Positions 16,185-24,892 of a stretch of DNA of 35,597 nucleotides are shown in pieces. Every line of letters begins with the position of its first letter. The first letter of the stretch is position 1. The notes under the pieces are model-generated. The model worked only from the letters and a program-made list of their open reading frames with translations. It had not been told where the DNA came from and did no database searches. The position numbers and the translations under genes are program-made. The stretch comes from Candidatus Aminicenantota bacterium (GTDB lineage: Bacteria > Acidobacteriota > Aminicenantia > Aminicenantales > Aminicenantaceae): NCBI GenBank assembly GCA_011772475.1, contig WVZK01000179.1, forward strand, positions 6,085 to 41,681. Reading direction: 5' to 3'.

Positions 16185-17506
16185 TTTGTCCCTCCCTTTT
16201 TCTCTTTCTTTTTCTCTTCTTCTTTCTTTTTCATCTCCATTTCTTCTCTCTCTTTTAGATACTGAGCTCGGTCAAAATAGACCTCCCCCTCGATAATTGT
16301 CTTTTCGCAAAGGGTATAGGCGCTTAGAGGATGCTCGTTAAAGATGGCAATATCTCCATGTTTTCCAACTTCCAGGCTGCCGGCAATCTTTTCTACACCA
16401 AGCTGGATGGCCGGATTTATGGTGACCAGCTTTATTGCTTCCTCCTCAGAGAGGCCGCCATATTTCATGGCTTTGGCCGCATCGTTAAACAGCCGCCTGA
16501 TTCTCTCTCCACTGTCAGAATTTATGGAAACAAGCACCCCGTTTTTGGTGCAGTAACCAGCATTGTAGGCGATTCCTTCTGAAGCTTCGACTTTATAAGC
16601 CCAGTTATCCAGAAAAATAGAGATTCCAATTTTTTCTTTAGCGAGTTCTTTGGCTATTTTGAAAGCTTCAGATGCATGTTCGAAAGAAATTATTTTGAAC
16701 CCAAATTCCTTTGAGAGTTTGATGAATTCCAGAGTTTCATCAGCTCTATAACTGTGACAACGGGCCACCATTTTCCCGCGAAGCACATCTGCCAGCTGCT
16801 CCATCCTTAAATCTTTTCGAGGCGCGATCAAATTCTTTGCAGTCTTTTTGGATTTTTTTGCATTTAAATACCGGTCCCACTGTTCCATATAGTTTTTCGC
16901 CTTTAGAAACTCGCGGCGGATAATGGCATTCACCCCCATGCGGGATTGTGGATATCGAGGGGCTCCCACAGTAGGAATATTAGACCTCTTGACATTTTCA
17001 CCCAGGGCGAATTTCAAAGTTCTGTAAGCACTATGAACGATCATTTCTTCCCATGTCTTTCCCCATTTAGTCTTGATAACGACGTTCTCGCCTCCTATAG
17101 GATTGCCGCTGCCGTGCATGGTATGAACCATGGTAACTCCACCTGTTATCGCAGTATAGATGGAACGGTCTTCAGCATCGAGAACATCGCTCATTTTGAC
17201 TTCAGCGGTTATCACTTCCGCACTTTCATTTGTTCCAGCGAGGGCTATATGAGTGTGAGAATCGATTATCCCGGGAATAACATATTTTCCTGACGCATCT
17301 ATGATCTTCACTCCTTTAGGCGCTTTTATGTTCTCTCCAATCTGCTTTATGATGCCTTTGAGGATAAGAATATCTCCTTTGGGTATTGTCCCTTTGGTAA
17401 CCGTCAGTATGGTGCCGTTCTTTATCAGGAGGTCTTGTCCGAAGGAAAGGCTCGAAAAAACCAGCAGACTCATCCCTAATATGAAACCAATAGTTTTTCT
17501 ATTCAT
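16181..17506 (-). CDS. Exported metal-dependent amidohydrolase (imidazolonepropionase-like), intact active site
   Basis: A 441-residue exported amidohydrolase (signal peptide about 1-23). Metal ligands look complete: H84 and H86 in IIDSHTH, H251 (ARCHSYRAD), H277 (SFEHASE) and D331 (INSDSGE). A GSGNPIGGENVVIK loop (132-145) is typical of the secreted amidohydrolase branch near imidazolonepropionase and prolidase-like enzymes. It ends in a strongly charged K/E-rich tail (about the last 25 residues). It lies between two paralogues with degraded sites: 13 bases after the upstream one's stop and four bases overlapping the next. It is the likely catalytic member of the trio. Substrate unknown; a cyclic amide or peptide-like bond is the family expectation. 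Confidence 0.88.
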   Translation of the reverse strand: MNRKTIGFILGMSLLVFSSLSFGQDLLIKNGTILTVTKGTIPKGDILILKGIIKQIGENIKAPKGVKIIDASGKYVIPGIIDSHTHIALAGTNESAEVITAEVKMSDVLDAEDRSIYTAITGGVTMVHTMHGSGNPIGGENVVIKTKWGKTWEEMIVHSAYRTLKFALGENVKRSNIPTVGAPRYPQSRMGVNAIIRREFLKAKNYMEQWDRYLNAKKSKKTAKNLIAPRKDLRMEQLADVLRGKMVARCHSYRADETLEFIKLSKEFGFKIISFEHASEAFKIAKELAKEKIGISIFLDNWAYKVEASEGIAYNAGYCTKNGVLVSINSDSGERIRRLFNDAAKAMKYGGLSEEEAIKLVTINPAIQLGVEKIAGSLEVGKHGDIAIFNEHPLSAYTLCEKTIIEGEVYFDRAQYLKEREEMEMKKKEEEKKKEKKGGTK

Positions 17507-17519
17507 GGCTCTTTCTCCT

Positions 17520-19151
17520 TTAAAATTCTCCGTCTGGGATTCTTGTTGCCTTCAGCTCCATACTCCATTCCATGACCGTGATTGTTCCTTCTATAGAGTC
17601 CTTTTCTGCAGTTCCGCTGAAAGACAGATTCATCGCCTCGCCCATTATTGTGGCCGAAATAGACAGAGCGAGTTCATTTCCGCTTAAAATTCCGTCTCTA
17701 ATTTCCCAGCTGCCCATGCGCGTTGAGATTCTTCCGCTAATCTCGTTTCCATCTTGTTCAAGCTCGATAGTTGATTCCCACTGGCCCATAGGACTTGAGA
17801 TTTTCGCGCTCCATCTTCCTGCGATATTCACTTTTGCAGGTTTCTCTCCCTCGGCTGGCTTTTTGATTCCAAAGGATATACCGTCAACAAAAACCCTCTC
17901 CACCTTAGTTTTTTCACCGAAGATTTCACCAGTAGTAAGAATAACATTGGCAATTTTTCCAGGTTCAAGGCTTCCCAGAAAACTGCTCACTCCCAAGATT
18001 TTGGCGGGGATGATGGTCATAGCCTTGAGAGCTTCTTCTTTGGGTAAGCCTGCTTTTACAGCTTTTTGGACGTTTTTTGGAATTTCATCTGGTTTTTTTA
18101 ATCCCAGCGAGGTAAGGGCAAAGGTTAATCTTTTCTTATGCAGATTTGAAGCATTGGCTGGATAGATTTCCTCTTCTGCTTTTTTCTTTAGTTCTTCCCC
18201 TTGTTTAATATAAGAGCTTGTGGAGGGAGGCTTGAAATCGAGGGAGACCAGAAGTGGAACTTCAGCATTCTTGATAAGTAGATCGGCTACTCTCCAGGCT
18301 TCATTTGCTCCGGTTAGAAAGCCGTTGAGCTTGAATTCTTTGATAAGTCTGAGAGCTCGTTTGATGTCTTCTAAGTTGGCACAATTAAAAAAGATAGGGT
18401 TTTTCTTAACTACATAGGGTGAAAGAGCCTCTAAGAAAGAATTATATTCAGGTCGTTTAAGGCCTCGAGACGATTTTGAAAATTGAGATTTGTGGGAAAA
18501 GTAATGCTCAGTATCCAGAAAAGACTGTCTGAGGAAAGCCATTGTTCCCATCAAGCTGGAGGGATAAGTCCCGCTCGCTGTAGTAAAATTCACATGGAGA
18601 GCAACAGGACTATTGATAACCATCGGTTCTGCCTTTTCTCCGTTGACATTCAACAGAACGCTCTGACCAGCATAGATTCCGCTCTCAGGTGCAACCAGGA
18701 CAGTGGTTATTCCGATTTTGTGCAGGTCTGATACAGTAGCTTTTTTGGGTTTTAAAAGCTTTGCAGCCATTAAGTCAGGATGCTGGGCTTTCTCTTTTTG
18801 CCGTGGATCAGTGGCCGTTGTTGTCCTAGCCCCAGGTCTTCTTGGCACTTCCTTCGGAGGCTCGAGAAAGAGATTTGTATGGGAATCAATCAAGCCTGGA
18901 TAGGCGAACAGTCCGTCAGCTTTGATTATCTCAGCATCTTCTGGAATTGTAATCTTCCCTTGGGGTCCTAAGGATTCGATAAGTCCATCGCGGATGATGA
19001 TGGTTCCTTTCTCTATTGGTGAACCTGTAACAGGAATGATTTTACAGCTAACAATAGCGTAGGTAGGAGTAACTGGGGCTGAGGAGGTGGATGCGAAAAA
19101 GAGAATGGCCACAAACAGACAGATTAATAAACGATTTTTTTTGATTTTCAT
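17520..19151 (-). CDS. Exported amidohydrolase-like pseudoenzyme with C-terminal beta-rich domain
   Basis: A 543-residue protein, first gene of the three-gene amidohydrolase run. Signal peptide about 1-25. The amidohydrolase fold is recognisable from VTGSPIEKGTIIIRDGLIESLG and GSLEPGKIANVILTTGE, but metal ligands are largely gone: HTH reads HTN (91-93), the strand-5 histidine position reads FFNCAN (254-259), and the strand-8 aspartate position reads FALTSLG. From about 440 a beta-rich domain of about 100 residues follows (NIAGRWSAKISSPMGQWEST ... SGTAEKDSIEGTI), with the alternating pattern of a small lipocalin-like barrel; related tails occur on other secreted amidohydrolases. It may bind substrate or scaffold the other two. 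AAAGGAGG precedes the ATG. Confidence 0.85.
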   Translation of the reverse strand: MKIKKNRLLICLFVAILFFASTSSAPVTPTYAIVSCKIIPVTGSPIEKGTIIIRDGLIESLGPQGKITIPEDAEIIKADGLFAYPGLIDSHTNLFLEPPKEVPRRPGARTTTATDPRQKEKAQHPDLMAAKLLKPKKATVSDLHKIGITTVLVAPESGIYAGQSVLLNVNGEKAEPMVINSPVALHVNFTTASGTYPSSLMGTMAFLRQSFLDTEHYFSHKSQFSKSSRGLKRPEYNSFLEALSPYVVKKNPIFFNCANLEDIKRALRLIKEFKLNGFLTGANEAWRVADLLIKNAEVPLLVSLDFKPPSTSSYIKQGEELKKKAEEEIYPANASNLHKKRLTFALTSLGLKKPDEIPKNVQKAVKAGLPKEEALKAMTIIPAKILGVSSFLGSLEPGKIANVILTTGEIFGEKTKVERVFVDGISFGIKKPAEGEKPAKVNIAGRWSAKISSPMGQWESTIELEQDGNEISGRISTRMGSWEIRDGILSGNELALSISATIMGEAMNLSFSGTAEKDSIEGTITVMEWSMELKATRIPDGEF

Positions 19152-19267
19152 GTTCCTCCTTTCAATAAAAATTTAATATTATTGACCTTCCCCGTCTCAA
19201 CGAGCAGAGTATTCTAACAAAAAAAAACATGCCGGTCTACAAATATTAAAGGGTCTAATTTTTCCTA

Positions 19268-19481
19268 TGTAGAGGCCTGATTCATCAATCCCACTTTTTA
19301 TTTTGTTTGGATTTTTTTTGTCTTTTGTATGGGCTTGATTCATCTGTAAGGGTTTGATTTATCAAATCCACCTTATTAATATTAATGGCTTTATTAATAA
19401 AGCCGAGAAAAGAGAAAAGACGGAAAATGTTCTTTGCCGGGGCTTGGTTTATATTTTGTAGGGGTTTGATTTATCAAACCC
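19268..19481. repeat. Cluster 2 of intergenic palindromic repeat (full and half units)
   Basis: Units read rightward: an imperfect one at 19272-19292 (AGGCCTGA, TTCA, TCAATCCC); a left-half unit at 19331-19344 (GGGCTTGATTCATC); a full unit 19350-19369 (GGGTTTGA, TTTA, TCAAATCC); a left-half unit about 19439-19452 (GGGGCTTGGTTTAT); and a perfect unit 19462-19481 (GGGTTTGA, TTTA, TCAAACCC). Full units are followed by ACCTT. A separate perfect 18-base palindrome, GGCTTTATT-AATAAAGCC, sits at 19387-19404. Confidence 0.8.
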
Positions 19482-19495
19482 ACCTTAATTATAAT
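19466..19495 (+). promoter_or_regulatory. Putative promoter of ubiE
   Basis: -35 TTGATT (19466-19471), 18-base spacer, -10 TATAAT (19490-19495). The -35 box is the first arm of the perfect repeat unit at 19462-19481. The predicted start lies about 45 bases before the ATG. Confidence 0.45.
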
Positions 19496-19548
19496 CTCAA
19501 TAAATAAACTTCTAATTGAACCTTTAAAGAAAATTAAGAGAGTAATGG

Positions 19549-20241
19549 ATGAGAAAAGGCGTTCAGAAAATATTTGCCGAAGCGGCAGAAACTTATGAGC
19601 TTGTTAATCATGTCCTCACTCTTGGGCTAGATATTCTTTGGCGAAGAAAAGCAGCGCGGGAAGCAATCAAAGCCAAAGGCTTTCTATGGCTGGATGTGTG
19701 CAGCGGCACTGGTGAAATGGCCCTTAATCTCTCAAGACTGGCGGATAAAGAAGTAAAAATTGTTTCTGTCGATTTCTGTCAGCCGATGATAGCAAAATCC
19801 CTTAAAAAAAGAGAAATCCCAAACCTCTCTTTTGTCCTTGCTGAGTCAGGGCGTTTGCCTTTTGTTGATATGACATTTAACCTGGTGACAATCTCTTTTG
19901 CTACCCGAAACATATATCCTAATAAACCTGAGTTGCTTGCTCATCTAAGAGAGTTTCATCGTGTGCTTAAGCCTGGAGGATATTTTGTAAACCTTGAAAC
20001 AAGCCAGCCTTCTATGAAAATTATCCAGAAGCTTTTTCATCTCTATATTAATCTGACTGTAAAACAATTGGGATTTCTTCTCTCAGGCTCCAGAGCAGCA
20101 TACAGATATCTTGCTTATACAATCCCCCGTTTTTTCCCTCCCGAGGAATTTTCCTCGGTACTCAATGAGGCAGGATTTACCCAAGTCACTCATCGTCCCC
20201 TTTTCCTAGGTGTTTCTGCCATCCACACTGCTATCAAATAA
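19549..20241 (+). CDS. ubiE: UbiE/MenG-type quinone methyltransferase
   Basis: A 230-residue SAM-dependent C-methyltransferase of the UbiE/COQ5 family, which methylates demethylmenaquinone (or the ubiquinone precursor) late in quinone synthesis. The order of motifs fits: YELVNHVLTLGLDILWRRKA at the start, SAM motif I LDVCSGTGEMAL (48-59), motif II VSVDFCQPMI, SFATRNI where the family has FGLRN, LREFHRVLKPGGYF, and the C-terminal FFPPEEFSSVLNEAGF plus IHTAIK. In an anaerobe menaquinone is the expected product, but no other men genes are in view. The ribosome binding site is weak (AAGAGAG). Confidence 0.88.
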   Translation: MRKGVQKIFAEAAETYELVNHVLTLGLDILWRRKAAREAIKAKGFLWLDVCSGTGEMALNLSRLADKEVKIVSVDFCQPMIAKSLKKREIPNLSFVLAESGRLPFVDMTFNLVTISFATRNIYPNKPELLAHLREFHRVLKPGGYFVNLETSQPSMKIIQKLFHLYINLTVKQLGFLLSGSRAAYRYLAYTIPRFFPPEEFSSVLNEAGFTQVTHRPLFLGVSAIHTAIK

Positions 20242-20451
20242 GCAGGGTTTTTTCCATTTTTTCTGATTTTTTTCGACTAAACTTAATGACCCTGCTAGGC
20301 TGGCTGGGCAGGATCTAATCCTCCTTTTCCCCTTTGCTTATTTTCTCCCCAACAGCCAGCACTCTATTCTCATTCCATTCGTATCAAATCATTGTAGAGT
20401 TAAATTTTATTTTGTATCATGTAGCTATCAAGACTGCACAAGGAAAAAGTC

Positions 20452-21423
20452 GTGTACAAGGCAGGGATAAAGATTCTAAAAGCAAAAATCGGGATTGAAT
20501 CAAATCGAGAAAAACTTCTTTTTCAATTTCCGCTCAAGACAGAAGTCAAGTCCCTTCTTACAGATTTTAAGGATGTTGAGAGCATACCATACTCAGCGGG
20601 CCTTGACGGATATATCATCATTGAAGAATCCATGGAGGAACCTTCTTTTGAGTTTTCTGGAGAAAAAGCCAGATTTAGAGGGCCATTTCTCAAGCTCACT
20701 CGAGAAGCCTCGGACTTGAGATTCAGTCTGTGGGGAAACCAAGGATTTTTTTATAGATATGTTCTCTATTTACTAGAAAGAAAGCACCGGATTTATAACT
20801 TCCACGCCTGCGCTCTCTACCAAGAAAAGAAAGATCAAATGTTTATCGTTCTAGGAGGAGCTGGAAGCGGAAAGACCGTTTATCTTCTCAGTGGCCTAGC
20901 TAAGGGGCTTAAACTCTTTTCCACAGAAACCGTCCACTTCCGAATGGAAAAGGATTCAGTATCATGGTTTATGGGCTCACTTGTTGATAACGTGAGACTG
21001 GGTACCTTGATGTATAATTTTCCTCAATTCTTACCAAAAATTGAAACTCAGGAGGCTGGTGAGGAATGGCAGAAAAAGATCGCCCTTGATCTTTCAGCCT
21101 ACAAAACTGACTTTGAAAGGCTAGAAACTCCCAAATCTGTCGTAATATTGTTTCCTCGGATTGAAGAAGGACGAAAAGGTTTTATCATGAATCTCATAGA
21201 GGATAAGAAAAAAGCTGCAAAAGCCCTGTTCGATAACATCTCCCAGAAAATAGCAGAGGATGTCATTCTCTACGATAAAATACCAATTTTGGGATTTGAT
21301 GAGAAACCGATGGCCATCGCAAGGCTAAAATATGTAACCAAGCTCGTCCATCACAAGACAATCACTAAAATTGCTTCTGTTCTCTCAAATCCAAATGACT
21401 GCTGGGGAGATCTTTTGAAATAG
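20452..21423 (+). CDS. HPr kinase-like P-loop protein
   Basis: A 323-residue cytoplasmic protein with a Walker A GGAGSGKT (135-142) set after a strand reading NFHACALYQEKKDQMFIVLG, as in the HprK catalytic domain and its relatives. The N-terminal 110 residues are mixed alpha/beta without an obvious match. After the P-loop come STETVHF and a long C-terminal alpha/beta part. The HPr-kinase signature loop is not evident, so it is more likely an HprK-related kinase of unknown target than true HprK. The GTG start at 20452 follows AGGAAAAAG. It is followed, with one short inverted-repeat element between, by phosphosulfolactate synthase. Function uncertain. Confidence 0.65.
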   Translation: MYKAGIKILKAKIGIESNREKLLFQFPLKTEVKSLLTDFKDVESIPYSAGLDGYIIIEESMEEPSFEFSGEKARFRGPFLKLTREASDLRFSLWGNQGFFYRYVLYLLERKHRIYNFHACALYQEKKDQMFIVLGGAGSGKTVYLLSGLAKGLKLFSTETVHFRMEKDSVSWFMGSLVDNVRLGTLMYNFPQFLPKIETQEAGEEWQKKIALDLSAYKTDFERLETPKSVVILFPRIEEGRKGFIMNLIEDKKKAAKALFDNISQKIAEDVILYDKIPILGFDEKPMAIARLKYVTKLVHHKTITKIASVLSNPNDCWGDLLK

Positions 21424-21499
21424 GGTCAGACTTTATCGTGAGGTGATGTTCACTAATAAAATACAGACCAATTCTCAGTATGATGACAAAGTCTGACCC
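21423..21499. repeat. Short element bounded by 12-bp inverted repeats
   Basis: GGGTCAGACTTT (21423-21434) and AAAGTCTGACCC (21488-21499) are exact inverted copies enclosing 53 bases. The left end begins on the last base of the HprK-like stop codon and the right end lies 25 bases before the phosphosulfolactate synthase ATG. No ORF is inside. Size and ends suggest a REP- or MITE-like element. Confidence 0.65.
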
Positions 21500-21524
21500 T
21501 GAAAAAACCAAAAAGGAGAAAAAG

Positions 21525-22325
21525 ATGAGCAAAGCATGGGAAGATATTATCAGGATGCCCGTAGAAGGGAGAACGACCAAGCCCAGAGAGACGGGCGTAA
21601 CTATGGTTATTGATAAAGGCATGGGTCTTCATCGGCTCGAAGATTTAATTCAGGTCGGGGGCGACTACATCGATATCATCAAGCTCACCTTCGGAACCTC
21701 TGCCTTTTATGATAAGGACCTTCTGAGCAAAAAGAATGAGATGATCACCTCTTCTGATATAGATGTCATGCCTGGAGGCACTTTTCTGGAGATAGCAATC
21801 TGGCAAAAGGTCTTTGGCAAATACTTGGAATTAGCCAAAGAGCTTGGATTTTCTGCGATTGAAGTCTCTGATGGAACGATCGAGATAAATAGAAAAGCAA
21901 GACAGGATGCCATAAAAAAATCATTAGACAAGGGTTTCAAAGTCATCACCGAAGTGGGAAAAAAAGATCCAAAAGAAGTTCTTCCCGTTTCTCTTGTTCA
22001 CCAGTTGATAGGAGAAGATATGGAAAACGGGGCTTTTAAGGTTATAATCGAAGCACGAGAGGCAGGGAAAGCTGTAGGAATATTTGACAAGGAGGGAGAG
22101 ATCAGGCAAGACGAAGTCGACAACATCATTGCTGGTGTCAAAGATACTAATTGCTTGATGTGGGAAGCTCCCTTGAAAAATCAGCAGCAGGCTTTGATCC
22201 TTCGTCTGGGGATTAACGTAAGCCTGGGTAATATTGCTCCTGAAGAAATCTTGGCTCTGGAGGCTCTGAGACAAGGTGTCAGAGGTGATACGTTAAAAAG
22301 AGCCTATTTAGAAGCGAAAAAATAG
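21525..22325 (+). CDS. comA: Phosphosulfolactate synthase (ComA family)
   Basis: ComA adds sulfite to phosphoenolpyruvate to give (R)-phosphosulfolactate, the first step of PEP-dependent coenzyme M synthesis in methanogens and of sulfolactate formation in some bacteria. The 266-residue protein shows the family's KPRETGVTMVIDKGMGL near the start, the barrel segment DYIDIIKLTFGTSAFY, then DVMPGGTFLEIAI, IEVSDGTIEI, KVITEVGKK and LGINVSLGNIAPEEILALE. The ATG at 21525 is chosen over 21480 because AAAAGGAGAAAAAG precedes it; the earlier ATG would start inside the inverted-repeat element. No comB or comC neighbour is visible. Confidence 0.92.
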   Translation: MSKAWEDIIRMPVEGRTTKPRETGVTMVIDKGMGLHRLEDLIQVGGDYIDIIKLTFGTSAFYDKDLLSKKNEMITSSDIDVMPGGTFLEIAIWQKVFGKYLELAKELGFSAIEVSDGTIEINRKARQDAIKKSLDKGFKVITEVGKKDPKEVLPVSLVHQLIGEDMENGAFKVIIEAREAGKAVGIFDKEGEIRQDEVDNIIAGVKDTNCLMWEAPLKNQQQALILRLGINVSLGNIAPEEILALEALRQGVRGDTLKRAYLEAKK

Positions 22326-22347
22326 AAAGGATTGAGGGCTATTCATA

Positions 22348-24708
22348 TTAATCCTGCTTTTCCAAAAGAAGAATCAAAACAGAATGTTCGCCTTCGGGAA
22401 CTCTAAACTTCACCCGGCCGCCCTTAAACACCTTTTTTGTCTCGTCATCTATTAAAAGTTCATATCTTCCCTTGGTAAGAAATTGAATCCTTATCTCTCT
22501 TCTTTCTAACGTAATCACATCAAACGAGATTTCTTTTTCAGAATAGAGAAAGTGGCGAAATACGGCGCTTCCCTTTGTCCTCAAAATCTCTTTGCCCTCT
22601 TCTCTTAGCTTGACTCCTTTAGATGAAATCTCCACATCATAGTGGCGGCCCTGGATAGAAATTCTGGAAAGCTTACCTCTTTCCTCAGGATCAATCATCC
22701 CAAACCTAAAACCCTCCCAGGGAGTAAAATCTAAATACTCTTCAAGGGCAATTAATGCAAAAAGAGAACCCCAACTCTGATACCTTTGTCCTCCTGCTTC
22801 TCCTGTTCTTGAATCAAAATTCTCTGGACAAAGCTGAAAATTATCCCAGGTTCGGAGGAACAAGTCAGAGCTTTTTTTGGCTAGTTCAGAGGCTATGGCA
22901 TCAAAATTATACGCTTTTAAACCTTGATAAACTAAATAATTCGTCGGAGGCCAGATTGCACCTCTCCAGCGTTGCTGGTCTTTGTAAGCGGGATCATCAC
23001 GAGATATAGTAGGTATTGCGAAATCTCCCCAGAATTCTTCAGGATTGAGGAGATGTCTGAGCATTCGTAGGGCACTCGTTCTATCTGGAATTCCTGCAAG
23101 CAAAGGATAAAAATTCGAGGCTGCTTTTCTTGATGAGAATCTTCCATCCCAGTAACGATCAAAATAGAATCCTTCTCTCTCATCCCAAAGGTGCTCGTTT
23201 ATAAGCTCTTTCATGGTCTCGTATTCAGCGAAGTAGTTGTCATAATCATCCCTTTTATCAAGGATATTTGCAATTTCAGCCAGGCACCAAGCATCAAGAG
23301 CATAGAGGCTGTTTAGGTCGATGCAGTTCATGATTAATGTTCCCGTATCCTGATTAAAGGGAGCATCATCCCAATTAGGCAAATCATCCTGCCCAGACTC
23401 TCGCACTGCTCGCTTTTTTCCTTCAACATTTTCTTCCCAAGGAGGGACACTTTGAGATAAAAACTCTATATCTGTTCCCCATTCAAGGAGACCATCTCTG
23501 TTTCCGTCCCGACGCACCTTTCCGTTGTTTTCTTCGTGTTTCCAGAAAGAATGCCATTTTACAAGAAAAGGATAAGCATATCTCAGCAACTCCAAATCTC
23601 CCAACCTCTGGAATAGTTTCAAAACAACATATGAACCTATTGGAGGATGAGACCTGTCGGGTGTCCCACCGAACCGGCTTCTCCAGCTTGGGATATTTCC
23701 GTTAGGGTACTGAGTTTCCAAGACAGCTCTTAAGATACCCTTTGCATGCTTCGAACTTTCCACAGCTGCCCCCAAAGCATTAAAGAATGAATCCCAGTCG
23801 AATATCGTCCAATGACCAGGATTGCCGTCCGGAGTGGAAAAAATCCTCCCACGTCCTCCTGGTGCGTAAAGTCTGTGTTTGCCAGGCTGATAGAGCATCA
23901 TCCAGAATAGATTATTCGTGATTGCCTTTGCTGTACCCTCATAGAGTCCCTCAACGCTTACTCTTTTGCCTCTATATCTGTTTCTTTCCTCCTCCAACAT
24001 GGAATCTATTGCCCTTATGTTTTTGTAGCGATAGATGCGGTTGCTCAAAATCCTTTCTTCCTCCCCTACTACCGCCACAAAATATAAAGCTCTATTCTCT
24101 TCCATAGAGTAAGAAAAAACCAATTCATCACCAGGAGAATCTGAGATTAGATCTCCTTTTCTATCTGTCCAGATCAAATAATGAAATTTACTTGAAACTG
24201 AACTCTCTCCTTTTATTTGCCCATCAGGAAGAATGAGATATGTCCCATCATAGTCCCAGGGGAAATAATGAACAAGATTAATCTTTACATTCGCTGGAGT
24301 CGTTATCCGTCCAATAGCTGTTCGTTCATCCTGACGTGACCACTCTAAAACTAGAGTATCTGATTTTGAAGGAGGTTTTATAAGAATTGGAGTTTCATTT
24401 CCCCTCTTAAATGGAAGGCTCAAGTCCAGTTTTATCCTTGCATAGGTATAGTCAGGAGAATGAGGGCCAACTTCAGAGACAAGATAGAAAATGTCATTTC
24501 CGTCTGCAACTTCGTTCTCTTTTTCGATTTGGATTCGAAAAGCAAAAACGCTCTCTTCGTTCGGAGCAAGAACAAGGCCAGCCCAGGCCTTCGCCTCCAA
24601 AGCTCCTATGTAAACATCCTTCCACCTGTAGTCTATTTCAGCCTTAATTACCTGGGCAAAGAGGATTATCAAAATCAGAGCATACAGAAAAATTTTTCGC
24701 GCTTTCAT
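22348..24708 (-). CDS. Exported GH63-like glycoside hydrolase
   Basis: A 786-residue exported glycosidase with an (alpha/alpha)6-barrel of the GH63/trehalase-like type (alpha-glucosidase, mannosylglycerate hydrolase and relatives). After a signal peptide (about 1-24) comes an N-terminal beta domain of about 230 residues, then the barrel: FDWDSFFNALGA (about 304-315), QYPNGNIPSW, an ESGQDDLPNWDD segment (about 437-448) holding the likely general acid, QQRWRGAIWPPTNYLVYQGL (about 579-598) and ENFDSRTGEAGG with the likely base. A beta-rich tail follows the barrel. The ATG at 24708 is preferred to a TTG at 24741 because the signal peptide begins there. It probably trims alpha-linked glucose or mannose units outside the cytoplasm. 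Confidence 0.85.
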   Translation of the reverse strand: MKARKIFLYALILIILFAQVIKAEIDYRWKDVYIGALEAKAWAGLVLAPNEESVFAFRIQIEKENEVADGNDIFYLVSEVGPHSPDYTYARIKLDLSLPFKRGNETPILIKPPSKSDTLVLEWSRQDERTAIGRITTPANVKINLVHYFPWDYDGTYLILPDGQIKGESSVSSKFHYLIWTDRKGDLISDSPGDELVFSYSMEENRALYFVAVVGEEERILSNRIYRYKNIRAIDSMLEEERNRYRGKRVSVEGLYEGTAKAITNNLFWMMLYQPGKHRLYAPGGRGRIFSTPDGNPGHWTIFDWDSFFNALGAAVESSKHAKGILRAVLETQYPNGNIPSWRSRFGGTPDRSHPPIGSYVVLKLFQRLGDLELLRYAYPFLVKWHSFWKHEENNGKVRRDGNRDGLLEWGTDIEFLSQSVPPWEENVEGKKRAVRESGQDDLPNWDDAPFNQDTGTLIMNCIDLNSLYALDAWCLAEIANILDKRDDYDNYFAEYETMKELINEHLWDEREGFYFDRYWDGRFSSRKAASNFYPLLAGIPDRTSALRMLRHLLNPEEFWGDFAIPTISRDDPAYKDQQRWRGAIWPPTNYLVYQGLKAYNFDAIASELAKKSSDLFLRTWDNFQLCPENFDSRTGEAGGQRYQSWGSLFALIALEEYLDFTPWEGFRFGMIDPEERGKLSRISIQGRHYDVEISSKGVKLREEGKEILRTKGSAVFRHFLYSEKEISFDVITLERREIRIQFLTKGRYELLIDDETKKVFKGGRVKFRVPEGEHSVLILLLEKQD

Positions 24709-24892
24709 TACATTAATCTTGTGAGCATAAATGTCTATCAATAATTAATTTAAGGTAAATCTTGTACTAAATCAACATGTTTGTTGGTTGTATTCTAAGA
24801 GCTAGACGAACTCCCGGGAACAGTGTATTTTAGACATCCCCCCCACCGTAAATCCTTGGGTAAGTTTCAGGTCTTTTCCGTTATTTCTTACT

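Larger units (their letters stand above)
19152..19548. other. Divergent intergenic region filled with palindromic repeats
   Basis: This 397-base gap between the amidohydrolase operon (leftward) and ubiE (rightward) has no credible ORF. From about 19268 to 19481 it is largely made of full and half palindrome units. The rest is AT-rich and contains the promoter region of ubiE. Confidence 0.6.

Noticed and set aside
17572-18165. Long open frame (197 codons) on the plus strand inside the first amidohydrolase gene
   Set aside because: It is antisense to a well-supported exported protein, has no ribosome binding site and no recognisable domain.
22328-22355. AGGATT...AATCCT inverted repeat as a terminator between comA and the GH63-like gene
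   Set aside because: Six-base stem with a 16-base loop, no T-run, and it overlaps the end of the convergent coding sequence.
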